Shown here in pieces: positions 36,401 through 48,199 of a stretch of 64,000 nt of DNA. This stretch comes from Steinernema hermaphroditum. Lineage: Eukaryota; Nematoda; Chromadorea; Rhabditida; Steinernematidae. A program made the position numbers and the translations under genes. Every line of letters begins with the position of its first letter. Position 1 is the stretch's first letter. Where the stretch lies: contig CM059623.1 in the NCBI GenBank assembly GCA_030435675.1, positions 11,998,092 to 12,062,091 on the forward strand. Reading direction: 5' to 3'. Below the pieces are notes generated by a model. The model did no database searches. It was not told the DNA's origin and saw nothing but the letters and a program-made list of their open reading frames with translations.

Positions 36401-39400
36401 TCCAACCACTTGGGCGCCTACTCCCCTCAGCCACTCGTAGTTGACCGAAGAGAGTTGGGGTGAGTCGTGCAGGGAAGTCTGAGACGACGAGACGACAATC
36501 CCCGAGTCTACCGTATTCCCATTGCTCTTGGCGCCGTTTTGGAGGAGCGGCGAATGGAGGAGAATCTGACTGAGAATGGCGGTCTTGCCGGTGCCCGGTC
36601 CTCCTTCGACGAGCACGAATTGGCACTGGTCGACAATGAGCATCTGGTAGAGCTCTTTGAAGACCCACTCGCGCCCGAGGAACACAGACTCGAGCGCCGA
36701 ATCGGGGATGGCATCCTGGATTTCGAAGAGAATCTGGAACTTCTGAAAGTGGGGGAGATGCTCATTTTCTACAGTACTACTGCCCACAGAAAGGACCTGG
36801 CTGGTCTTCGCGTTGGGAGACTTTAAGCGGACTGCTACGTCGTGTGGATGGATTCCATTAAGTTGAAAAGAGTTTCGATTGAAGATGCTGCTTTGGCGGC
36901 GGAGAGTCGACGAAGCTTAAAAGAGACTCGTTCACAATCCCACTCAATGGATATCCCACTCAATAGATCCAGGCTTGCATAATATTTAAGAAAAGAGGTG
37001 TACATTATATTTTCGACAAGTTTACATTTCAGAGTTTATAATACATTATGAGCGTAAAACGAACCCTGTGCAAGGTCTACGTTTCTGTCTGGGCTTACGA
37101 CTTTCTGCGCCGCACAATAACATCAAAGCGTATCTTCTGCTCATCAATGACACTTGTTTATGTTTATCATATCGCGTTTTGTATCAAACACATAGATCAT
37201 TGTCTTCTTCTCAACAAAGGCGCTAATCTATTGATCTCATCTGCCATATGGTCACACAAAGTGACCCCGCTTTGTTTATTTATGCTCGGACATGCAAAGC
37301 GTAAACAAGTCAGTTATCTGCCAATTATGACAGTTACTTAGGAATGGGATCTATTTCCTATAGTTACAGTGTTAACCAGTATGAATCCACCTTGGCAGGG
37401 CCCAGCTCTCCACAGCCCCACGCCCACATCCTTATTTGGACGACCCGAAAGCTGATCGAAGAAAAGCACTGAGCACCAGTGAGCCATAGTTCCAATATTT
37501 CCGAGCCAAGAAGCTCTTTATTTCTTCACCTACCCCACACCCGAACTGTACCGATGATAGAATTCCGGTTGAATTTCACCGCGCATGATTCGACTTCTTT
37601 GCCACTTTTGAACTCCCAGCTTTTACGACTTTACAAATTTCCTTAACAAATGAGCGCACTCTAGGGAAGAAAATAGGTTCCAGTGTCAAGCTGTTTGTGA
37701 TATTTAACTTCAGCCAATGTTGAAAATCTTGCATATCTACAAATAGCGCTGTTTGTTTTTCGCTCAACTCAACGTCACGCTGGGTAAAGTAATGGAAAAA
37801 ACACATTCGGCGGATACAAAGACATTACTACCTGAGAAGAGAAACACGAAACGTAAAATACAGCCAAGAACACCGTCATCGACTTCATCGCCTTTTGGTG
37901 ACTTTTGAGGATCGCATGTAGTTGACACTTTTTGACGTCCCCCATGCGCACTGTTCGTTTTTTTAACTCGAACGACAACCTAGTTGGTAAGCATACAGCT
38001 CAAAGACCAGATTTGTTTCCTAACCTCAAAAAACGAACTCATGACTGAAAATTACGAGAGCTTAGTTGGCGAAAGTAATCATGCCCGATAATGTCCAAAG
38101 ACGACCCAATCCAGAGTAGTTTAGCAGGTGTATAGAACGACTCACCAGAAGACATCGGTCTCGCACTGCCGTTCGCGCCTTGCAGTAAACTGATCGTCGA
38201 GTAGGCTGGCGACGAAAGCGAATCCTCTGAAAACGCTCCACTTTTTCAACATACCGCTAGTTAACCTTGTCACCCACCCATCCAGTACGCGTCATAAATC
38301 TCACCACTCGGCGCGTACGACGTGTTCGGCAGCTGGAGGAACTGCTGGCGCCGCGCACTCGCCGGACTCATCAACTTCTTCATCTGTTCCCGAATGGCGC
38401 ACTCCGCCTCCTGAGGGTCTGGCGGCGGCGGATCCAAAAACTGTCGACAGATCGGCGGTCGTTGTTTGTTCGGCGGTCGTCCGAGGCGCACGCTGCCGCC
38501 GGCACGTCCTACACTGAGGGTCTCGTCGGGGGGTCGGGGCGCGCCCCTTAGGGAACCGGCGCGGCGCTCCGAGGTTATTTGAGGGACTTCGATGGTCGAC
38601 TGGCGACTCGTCGAAGCGGTGCATGACGGCGGACGCTCGAAATTCCACTCGGTGGCGTCCTCCACTCCGCTGGTTACTGAAAAGAGAACTCGTTTAAAAC
38701 AGAGATCAAAGGATATGAGGATCTCCTTAGTGACGCTTACAAACGGTACAAGCACAAACTCTTTCAATTCTGATCACAGTGCCCGGAATGTATTTCCAAA
38801 AAAAGTCTAAAGGAATATAAAACACGCTTCAAGCGTGTGATCTAACCTCTATGGAAATAAAGATCTCGATGAAGCCTAACCCCAAGAGGAAATCATTTTG
38901 TTAAGATAAATGAAAAACAGGGACCATGATTGATGATCGACGCCGCTCGCAAAATTTATGGATTAGTGCTCTACGCGGAATGTGACAGATTACAACGTTT
39001 TGCTGCAAAAGTGCCTCTGCAAGAGTGCACAAAACGGCATGCCTTATGATTTAACATATACATGTGCTGTTACGGCGAAGGTTATGCAGTATAATCTATC
39101 AATTATAGAATAGATACATCACCGAGGTATTTATTTCCCAATCTACACGCCATAGAGTCAACTAAATAAGAGTGCGGTGCACAAAAATAGACTCCTCTAA
39201 AAACGCTGTTTCTCCGTGGACGATCAACTTTGAGAAAAAGTGATCATACTGTTAGTAGCTTTCCCACGATCAAAAGTCCACTCAAGCCTCCGGAAAAGCT
39301 AAATCTATTCTAAAAACCCAAAATAACGTTCCTTTGCATTGCGCTCAACTTAAGCCCTCAGAAAATTCTCAAAAATTGGGAACTTTGCTGTTATGAAAAG

Positions 39401-39960
39401 TTCAGAAAAGCAGGAAGTTTAAGAAAACCTGTTTAGTGTTTGTAACGCTGCTTATTTCATCGAATTGTTGTTCTTTTATACTTGCAATTATCGTCGTACA
39501 GTTTTCAAAAATTTGCATGTGTATGTACAATGGGGATACACCGGATTCTGGTGCACGTTTAGTGTATCCTCAAACTGTCTTATTCTTAAATGTCCCGAAA
39601 GCCATAAAAACGTTAGTTTTGACTAAAACTTTTCTACTCAATTTAAGACACCCATGTACAAACGTCTACCCAATATCTTAGGTCATTGATCAAAGTCACA
39701 CTCATTCATTCCACCCGTTCTCTCTATCACCACCCGTGGTATTCCACTTTACATCTCCTCTGTCAGCGGCGCTTCATTAATAACCCCATAAACGGGCTGA
39801 AACACAAACAACCCCGCAGCGACCTACCTTTGCGACTTCGGCTGAGGCGCGGAGTGGCCGGCAGTCGGAACAGCTGATTCCTGAACGGATTGATTTGGCG
39901 CAGGGAGCGGCGCAAGGAGCCGAAGCCGTTGAAGGAGCGGCGATTCTCCTGTTGCTGCAT
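33403..39960 (-). CDS. TANC/Rolling-pebbles-like scaffold: STAND NTPase, ankyrin repeats, TPRs, 1,293 aa
   Basis: Eight exons join in phase: 39828-39960, 38278-38676, 38146-38226, 36051-36915, 35609-35983, 34602-35564, 34347-34555 and 33403-34259 (3,882 bases). The N-terminus (about 250 aa) is Ser/Pro/Arg-rich and probably disordered. Next comes a P-loop NTPase with Walker A GGPGTGKT (about residues 309-316) and Walker B CLIVLIDSIDEAE (about 457-465), then helical repeats, at least seven ankyrin repeats (GKTAIVIAAGHGHLEVVKIL, GLTPLMVAAKHGHVGLVDLL, GRTALMHAVLNHHISTSSLL) and TPR-like helices at the end. This order matches animal TANC1/2 and insect Rolling pebbles, which are scaffolds at postsynaptic or fusion sites. 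The fifth-to-sixth exon junction uses a GC donor. The first ATG follows an in-frame stop; an acceptor upstream (about 40014) suggests a 5' exon or trans-splicing. Confidence 0.88.
37576..37888 (-). CDS. Small secreted protein nested in a TANC-like intron, 86 aa
   Basis: Two exons: 37832-37888 and 37576-37779, joined in phase 0 across a 52-bp GT-AG intron. Exon 1 codes a signal peptide (MKSMTVFLAVFYVSCFSSQ). Exon 2 codes a charged 67-residue domain containing DVELSEKQTALFVDMQDFQ and a Lys-rich end. It lies wholly inside the 1.2-kb intron 36916-38145 of the TANC-like gene, on the same strand. No domain is recognised, and the two cysteines are too few for a classic disulfide-rich family. In C. 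elegans, nested genes in introns are common. Because the phase of the host gene is intact without it, I prefer a nested gene over a skipped host exon. Expression is unproven. Confidence 0.5.
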
Positions 39961-40354
39961 CGTCGCCGCGTGCGACAGATCGCCCTCTCAGAAGCGACGG
40001 CGACCTCTGCTGAAACGAAAATACTTACAGAGAGCCGTCGGCGCTCGGTCGCGCAATCAATTAATTAGTTTGTGCAACGCGAACCGGTTTCGATGACAAA
40101 GATAGGAAGGGACACCCCCGGTGGCCGCGAGGCTATCAGGAACGGGCATCTCACGGTGTGGAGGGGATGCGCGAGGAAAAAAACGAAGATGACATGTGTA
40201 GGTGATGACAGCACAAGGAAATGGATGAGTTGAGGAAGTGGTTCAGGAGGTCAGCCTTCTACAGATCCTTCAACATGACATGACACCCCCAATAACAGTT
40301 GCTCGGAAAGATATGATTTATTGTGCCATGGAGAAAGGCCTGAAATACGCACAA

Positions 40355-40428
40355 GTACCCAGTCTATATAAAAGTAGTACCCAGTCTATATAAAAGTACC
40401 CAGTCTACATAAAACTGTCCAATCTACA
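40355..40428 (+). repeat. Short tandem repeat, about 24 bp x 3
   Basis: Three successive copies of GTACCCAGTCTATATAAAA, the third with CTACATAAAA, and a fourth partial copy (GTCCAATCTACA). The TATATAAAA inside each unit is TATA-like by chance or design. Confidence 0.8.
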
Positions 40429-40656
40429 GTTCTCAGAGTAATAATGTGCGCTTTGGGCCATAGCCCAATACTCTACTTTTTCCCGTATAGATTCCAGTCG
40501 ATTCAACTTCCAACCATATTCAAACGCGATCTCTTTCCAGAATGAATTCCACTGTAAGTCGATAAGTCCATCTACTTTCGCCCTCTCCTTACCCTTTTAG
40601 CTGTCTAGACAGTCTAGACTAGACTGCTCTTACATATAGTCCGAATGCGTTCGGTC

Positions 40657-40676
40657 CCACGACCGATCGGTCGTGG
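40657..40676. repeat. Perfect 20-bp palindrome
   Basis: The sequence CCACGACCGATCGGTCGTGG is its own reverse complement. There is no gene beside it. It could be a dimeric factor site or a repeat centre. Confidence 0.8.
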
Positions 40677-42479
40677 AATAAACGCTCGGTTCTGATCTGA
40701 TCCCTTCACTCCCATCTACATAGCAGAGGCCATAAACTCTGGCTATTGTACACCACTCCACTTCCCCATGCCTAATTGCAGCCGCTTCCGTGTGCGCGCG
40801 AGAGGTATTTTACAACGCCCAAACACGAAACGAAGGCTTTTACAGCATGATGCCATAGGAAAAACAGCGATCGTAAGTCACGTTCGCTTCAGAATGCATC
40901 CCAATAGATCAGAAGAACGCTAGACACCATGAAAATGATATTGGTAATACCACAAATTATATCGCTAAGAGTTAAGTGCTAAGTGGGAAATTAATAGCGC
41001 TCCTCTTGAGAATTCCAATCTCGAAACAATGTTTAAAAAATAGGTACAGCATTTGTAGTGCGCACAGGTCTGCGCGATTGCATATACCGTATACAAAGAA
41101 ACCACACAAAGAAACAAAACTAACAAGAAATTAAATTTCACAATGGTAACGCATCGTAGAGAGATATTGCAACGGCTCGTTGTTGTATTCAAGAAAGGCT
41201 TACTTTAAACAAGCAGCGTTATTAAAATTGAATGAAATCGATATACCTACCACTGATCTGTTTATAATGCCTCAACGGAATTGTTTGTCCGCACATCACC
41301 AGCACGAATCCAACAACACATATGACCTGCTTAAGTTGAATATCATCTAACAACTACCATCTATTTGTTATTCATTTTTCCAGAAACCGTCGTTGGCAAC
41401 TGTAGAGGAGAATCTGTCTGTCTACTCCCGCCACTAGACGTTAGATCTATGTCTGCCCGTATATATACATACCCTTGTATTCATATGGCATTCCTTTCTC
41501 GACCGAGAGTGGTTTCTGATAAATGGTTCCCCTCTTTCTCCTGTGCCGATCACGTCTCTGCAGCAACGATATAGAACCACACGGAAAACGGCTTATGTGG
41601 GCGCGCCAAAGACGTCAACCATGCAAAAATACCATAATTCTCCATAATTCTCGAATTACGGCTGTAGTACTACTCGCTACCTAATTGCAATTATTATGAG
41701 TGATAAACTGGAGATAAGAAACAGCATCGCCCAAATTCGATTTAACTATCCGCCATGTTTACTATCTATTAAACGTATGCTACAGTACGTCTAGCGAAGA
41801 AACGTACGTCTAGCGATAATTCTGGTCTCTACTATATTTAATAGATTCGCTTATGATGCCAAGAATAAGATGCACATTCGAGAACAATGCGAAGTATTGT
41901 CATTGCCGTGGAGCTGATATATCGATAATTCATGGTTACCCATATGCACCAGAGGTATACACACAACACCGACAAAAATAGAATACTGACAAGATAGCCG
42001 TCCAAAGTCTGAACAAAAATCAAGTAACGAGGTGTATTTAAGAATCTGTCTCACAGTCTTAAGAATCTCACATTTGACCAGGACTGCCATAGACAAGGCG
42101 ATATAGTAATTCCCGCCCACATCTCGAAATCGTATCTAACGTATCAAAAATTCTTCGCCGTTTTCGAACTATTTGTGACATATACAAATTACCCTCGAGG
42201 CGTAGGACAGTGCCCCTAACAGAATGGGAACCACTCAATCACAATTATAGTCGTGCTAGTCAGTACAAATACGCCAAGTATCAACTTAAAAACTCAATCA
42301 AACACACAAACGTCCTTCTACCAGCACATGAGTCACACCAAAAACTTCGATTAAAAGTGGAAACGCGTCGACAAATCCAAAAATCCCCTCTAATCACATT
42401 AGCGAAACTAGAAACCGCGAAACCGCGGCAATTGATACATTTCGACAGCTCGGCGCTCCGATCGCCGAAACGTGATGTA

Positions 42480-42680
42480 ATACAAGACGAGCCGTAAAAT
42501 GCGCAATAAACATCGGCGCGCACAACCGTGGCGCGCGCGAAACAAAAGCGGAGAGAGCGAAGCGATGACCGCTGGTTTCGACGGCGGAGACGCTCTATAA
42601 ATTGACAAGCGCGCTTTATGGAGCTTTTTGTTGACGCTTTATTGCGTGTGTTGTAATAACACAGATTTACTGGTTTGTTG
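42480..42680. promoter_or_regulatory. GC-rich island with TATA box, possible distal promoter
   Basis: A GC-rich stretch (CGGCGCGC, GGCGCGCGCG) stands out from AT-rich flanks and contains CTCTATAAATTG near 42593. No start codon with a plausible frame follows in either direction. A distal promoter or 5' exon is possible. Confidence 0.3.
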
Positions 42681-44824
42681 GATAACGGAGTCGGGCCGAT
42701 GTTTTACGAGCTGCGACTGTAAAAAGGATGAAGCGATGTTATGTTGAAATTTTATCGCTGTTCTCCACAAGATAAAGATGAAGTTAATCTACAAAACGAT
42801 AATGTTCAAATATGATCTCAAAAATTAAACATCAAGATTGAAATAAAAAAAAGAAAAAACAATTAGTCTTATGTTACCTTTGAAACATGAACCGTTGGTG
42901 GAATGAACCATGAACTGGGAACAGGCCTAAGCATGGATCGGCGATAGACCAGAGGTAGGATGAGTAAGGAGCGGGCATGGGGTATGATATTAATGATAAC
43001 AGAGGCTTGGACAGGTCAGATTAGTCTCACTCAGAGTCTCATGACTGAAACGGCGCAATCTAGGGTGATGCCGCGCTCTTTCTGATAATTCGAGCTGAAT
43101 GTATCTAACAAAACACATGATGATGAGGATGAGTTCATGTTCCATGTTCTCTTAAATTTTTACTCTTAGAACGGTTTGACTACGTCAAAAATGAAACCAA
43201 CATAACTGAATAAACACCTATCATTGGAACGAGCAGCGTGTTCAAAAATTCACACGTTTGCGTCCAAACGACGGCTGATTGAAAACTATAGAAAGCAACT
43301 GATTATATACTATTTCAGTGAAAGCAATTTGATAGAAACATTAGAAACAGAGGTAATCTGTATTAGTTGACCGCCTCAAAAATTAAAACGAGACCAGTAG
43401 TGGGACTAGGCTATCAAATCCAAGACAGTTCACTCCCGGTTATGACAGTTATCTCGATTATCTGAAAACGGTACCCGAAGTCGGCCTCATATTGAGTCAC
43501 AGTCATATTACGACGTTGTTGAACGCTAACTTCAAAAGGCTATTTATTTATATACACACATGATCATTTAAGCGCTTGTTAAAAGTCACGTCTAAACCAG
43601 AATGAGAAACCTCCCATGAGGGTTTTTGTAGAGTGAACTAAAAAGGAATGCTTAGGAATGGTGTCGAACCCGAAAATTGGCACCCAAAAGGTCAGCTCGA
43701 TCTAAAGCGACCCTTCGAAAGGTTCCTTTGTAAAACTGAAGTAGGAGTTTTTTGCGAATGTCACTCAAAAATAACTGAACCTCACTCACATTGTGGCGAC
43801 CAAATCAGATGCCAGCTTTAAAAAGGCCATATATGAAAGTAACACACCTGATTAAACATAACAGTCACGTCAAATGAAATACACGTTCTGGGCTATACAA
43901 AAATTTACATTGTAATGTGAAAAAAGGTTAATCGAAAACAAAGCAAAGCGTACGATTCTGTATCATTTCTGCTAAACGGCGAATCTTGGATGACTGATGA
44001 TGTAATGCCTAAGTATCATCAAAAATTCAGATGATACCAGCAGTCGGACTTGGTAAGTCCAAGAAAGTTAACACCTCGATTATCTGAGAAAAGTTGACAT
44101 TTTCGGGTATTTCGCAGTCCTTGTTAGTAAACACACAACACATTTGACGTTTTCTGAACAATTCTAACATAAATACGGTTGCCATCTCTAGATCTTTCAA
44201 CGATCGCATTTTTGGCTCTGCTTTTGCCAGCTACTACTGCCTTGTGTTTCATCAATAATAATTCGAAATAATTATAAACGCGGCTGCACGCGAAGACATG
44301 CGCTAGTAGCCAAGTAGCCCTAAGACACCTATAGCCTTCCGGCTGTAAGCACGCGAAAGACCTAACGGCCTTGCGGATGGATACATCATAGCCCGGTGGG
44401 CTGTAAAAGGTGCTCACAACATAGACTAAAAGTAATTCAAAAATTGACGAAACGCAAGGCAAAGGATCACAAAGACATCAGTGGTGGTTAAGTGGTCGTT
44501 TCCGAACTCTCAGTGCTTGATTTGTAATCGGTCGGGGTCGGACATTCGACGCTGATCGGTTCCCCATTCTGTCTGCTGTCTGAAAGCGACCGCTTCTCGC
44601 TTCTCAACCAAATTAAAATGTACTCGACAACAAAAATAAGAAACCTCTGCAGGATGAAACGACTCAAAAATGAAAGAACATAAAACGGCGCTCCAAAATA
44701 ATCACTGATAAAATGACGAAAGACGAAACGCAAATAAGTGTCCGCGATAAAACAGATAAGCGGCCGTGTACGGAAGGCCACACAACGTGTGACCGAACAT
44801 TGTACCTGTAGATCTGCTTCCGCT

Positions 44825-44861
44825 TCCGATCACTACGAAGACTGACTTCGCAGTGATCGAA
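44825..44861. repeat. Imperfect hairpin next to the 18S fragment
   Basis: Arms CGATCACTACGAAG and CTTCGCAGTGATCG face each other across ACTGA, with about 16 bp per arm and two mismatches. It ends 18 bp before the 18S-like sequence begins. Confidence 0.6.
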
Positions 44862-44879
44862 AAGTTGAGTACATTTTAT

Positions 44880-45318
44880 GGCTTAATTTGACTCAACACG
44901 GGAAAACTCACCCGGCCCGGACACTGTAAGGATTGACAGATTGAAAGCTCTTTCTTGATTCGGTGGATGGTGGTGCATGGCCGTTCTTAGTTGGTGGATT
45001 GATTTGTCTGGTTTATTCCGAATAACGAGCGAGACTCTAATCTATTAAATAGGCTTCTATATACTTTCGGGTGTGTAGAGCTCTTCTTAGAGAGACAGAC
45101 AACGTTTAGTTGTACGAGATTGAGCAATAACAGGTCTGTGATGCCCTTAGATGTTCGGGGCTGCACGCGCGCTACACTGAAGAAATCAGCGTGTTCTTCC
45201 ATGCTCGAAAGGGCTTGGTAATCCCCTGAAAACTCTTCGTGCTTGGGATAGTGAATTGTCAATTATTTCACTTGAACGAGGAATTCCTAGTAAGCGTAAG
45301 TCATCAACTTGCGTTGAT

Positions 45319-45353
<35 letters not shown>

Positions 45354-45463
45354 GCCCGGGACTGAGTTGTTTCGAGAAAAGCGGAGACTGCTTCTCTGAG
45401 CGTTTTCGGACGTGAATTGAGGCGAGAACCGCGTTAATCGAAACGGCTTGAACCGGGCAAAAG
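44880..45463 (+). pseudogene. Truncated 18S rRNA fragment (3' third)
   Basis: The stretch begins at GGCTTAATTTGACTCAACAC and continues through recognisable 18S landmarks in order: ATTGACAGATTGA, GGTGGTGCATGGCCGTTCTT, AACGAGCGAGACTCTAA, GATGCCCTTAGATGTTC, GTACACACCGCCCGTCGC and CTTGAACCGGGCAAAAG. It stops just before the conserved GTCGTAACAAGGT end. Sites fixed in functional genes are altered, for example GATTGAAAGCTC for GATTGAGAGCTC and GGTGGATGGTGG for GGTGGGTGGTGG. It has no rDNA unit around it and is a non-functional, transposed or assembly-joined copy. Confidence 0.88.
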
Positions 45464-45714
45464 TACCTGTTGAAAGTAAGCTCTAAACCCCTTAACCTTC
45501 AAGAAGTAGGATATTTAAGCGTCAAGACGTTCTTTGGCATTTAGAACTTAAGGATGAAGCTTTTCTGCTATATGTAACCTCTACAAGCGCACAAACCAAA
45601 AATCAACATCAAAGTCACTTTACTTTATCACTGCCATCGATTCATAAAATAACAGATCATCTACCCTGAAAATTCTACCCTGAATTAATACACCACCGCT
45701 CAGCGAACAATCAC

Positions 45715-46540
45715 AAAAATTCTCCGAAATAGATGAACCTCGTTCAAAAAGTCAATTTAAAACCCATTCTTCACCTCTAAAACCCCTTTCAGTTGTTCAA
45801 AAAGTGTTGAAATGTTGGAAACATAATGAATCAGATAACATGACTACATATGAATGCTGTTGATTTTAATTCGCTTACCGTTTTGAGATATGATCGATCT
45901 TTGGCCTGAAGCTTTGAATGAAGCCAAAAATTTTCAAAATATACCTCAACTATTAAGGCGACTTATTCATATTTGTTACGGGTTTACGAGTTTAAGAGCT
46001 GTACAAGCGCAAATATCTTCTTGGTGTGGTACAAACAGCAAAGTTGCCTATGCATCAGATGTAATGTTGAAAACGTGTGCACAAAAATCAACAACACGAT
46101 GTCATATTTACGAGGCATTTGGTGAACCTCAGACTGGACGGGCCGACCGATCGCCATCGTCGCAAAGTTATAATTACCGCCCACAAAAGTTCTCCGAAAT
46201 AGATGAACCTAATTGTAGAGGTTAACGGTCAACTTAAAACCCTCTCTGCAACGCTATGTTTTGATTTGTTCAAAAATTGAGCTTTAGTGTGCTGCAAATA
46301 CAGTAACCTTACGGTTCAACCTACACCGCCTAAAAATGTTGAAAACATGATGAATCTGATAATGTTTTTAGTTTTTGTGGCTTTTCCATGCGATAAACTT
46401 TGTTTGTCTTAATTTGTTCACGAGAGATATGATCGATCGTATCAGTGACAGAATTTTTTCGGGCCTTGTATACCGACAAAAATGTTGAAAACATAATGGT
46501 ATGGCACAAACTGGCAAGGTGCCTACGAATCAGATCGTCT
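45715..46540 (+). repeat. Diverged direct repeat units of about 470 bp
   Basis: TTCTCCGAAATAGATGAACC occurs at about 45720 and again at about 46190. After each copy the blocks TTTAAAACCC/CTTAAAACCC, GTTCAAAAA, GTTGAAA(A)C/GGAAACATAATGAATC and GATATGATCGATC follow in the same order. A third partial unit (GTTGAAAACATAATGG) lies near 46490. Confidence 0.65.
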
Positions 46541-46964
46541 AGACAGGCAACGCCAAAATTTACCGAAAACCGAAAAAGACCTAATTAACAACACCAACGG
46601 AAATGTGGAATTTGTCAAGTCCAAAGAAGCTGGATCTCTTTGCTAAAGATATGCGATCAAGAGTCAAAGAACTCAGTATCATGAAACCGTTGTGGAAATA
46701 TTATAGCCTTGTACAATCGCTCAGCTATGAGTGCACTGCCGAGATGCTGCTTGGTATTTAGAGTTTCAGCTTAAAAGCTTTTCTACTCTAAACGCCTGTA
46801 AAACAAAAATAAACATTAAAATCTGCTTAGCAATTATCAAAAAGACAAATTTTCTATGCTCTAAATCGAAGCCGTCCACCTTTGCTCATGGTACGTTGAT
46901 ATCACTGATCACAAAAATTCTCCTCACTACCACCAAAACCACTAAAACAAACAGAGAACGGTGG

Positions 46965-47470
46965 CAAGGGTTCTCGACGCGCTCCACACGGGGACAGTGC
47001 GAAACTCCCCGTCCGTTCGCCTCCCTCAGCCGTCCAGCGCCGTCAGCAGCACAAAGAAAAAACTCGTGTAATCAAAGGGAGAATCCTGTTGGACAACAAT
47101 AATTCTCTCGGGAGCGGTCGCCCAAATTTCGGTCGTCGAAGAGGTGCGCCCAAATGAAAGCAAACAGAAGCGCGTCTTCTTCTCCGTCTCCGCCAACTCG
47201 CTTTCTCGAAGACGCCGCGAGAACACAATATAAATAGCCGCCGAGCGCCAAAATACCCGCGCGCGCTCTGGGAGAAGCGCGCCGAGAGGCTAATATCAAA
47301 TATTGAGACGGAGCCGGGGACGGGCCGGAGGAGAAGAAGGATATAAATCATTTCGGAGGGCGGAAAAAACTCCGCGCGACTGACAATCAATGTGGAGAAG
47401 CCGGAGCGGCGCCGCCGTCGCCATTTGCATATTGGCCGACGGGTTAGGGGAGACCGCAAAATGTGATTTG
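46965..47470. promoter_or_regulatory. GC-rich island with two TATA boxes
   Basis: This is the largest GC island in the gene-poor interval. It carries AATATAAATAGCCG near 47228 and GGATATAAATC near 47338 on the plus strand. Both strands show long open frames here because of composition (for example minus-strand 47043-47606), none with a recognisable domain. I regard it as a candidate promoter or enhancer. Confidence 0.3.
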
Positions 47471-48199
47471 TAGCGATTAGGGGTAATGTGATGGGAGGAG
47501 GGATGTGGTGATGATGATGGGGTGCCATTTGGAGAGTTGATATGGGCAGAGTGCTGAGAGAGCTAATGGAATGAAAACAATTTCCAGAAGTGGGATACTG
47601 TAGCATGTTTTACACAATGGTGTACATATGAGGTCGGGACGACGTTTTAGCTTTGTTCAAAGGCTGCCTGTAAGGAATCATATCGAAGGCATACTTGGCA
47701 AAGCAAAGATGAATAATCGGAGTCGAATCGAACAAATTCACAGAAAACGTGGGAATGTTTTAGTGACAAGAATGTTAAAAAGAAATCAAGCACGTCATAA
47801 AACAAAGAAGCAAACAATAGTACAAAACAGTTAACTTCCATACTTACAAAAATGCTCCTGACCATAGGCAACGATCTGAAGGAACTGGAGTTCACAGAAT
47901 AAAATGATTTTCCTCGTTCAACCAGCGCAGTGCTACACAATTCTATCAATAAACAAGCCTTCTGCGGTGTCCTTGCGCCACCCTGTAGAATTTAAAAGAC
48001 CGGAAAATGTGGCGGTGCCTACGAATACTTCAGCATTTTGCCGTTTATCTTTCCGAATAAACGTCACTGCGCCGTGCAGGGGGCTGGTTTATGCACAAGA
48101 AAGGCACAAACCACGTTGACGTTGAGCTTGTTCTGGCTTCAGCACGATTCCTGGATGATAATAGAGGCAGACAAGGTGGATTGTGATTGAAATCAATAA

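Noticed and set aside
45890..46225. 111-codon plus-strand frame
   Set aside because: It lies within diverged repeat units and is not preserved in the sister unit.
47043..47606. 187-codon minus-strand frame with His and Arg runs
   Set aside because: It lies in a GC island where several frames are open by composition; no domain, no splice partners, low-complexity runs.
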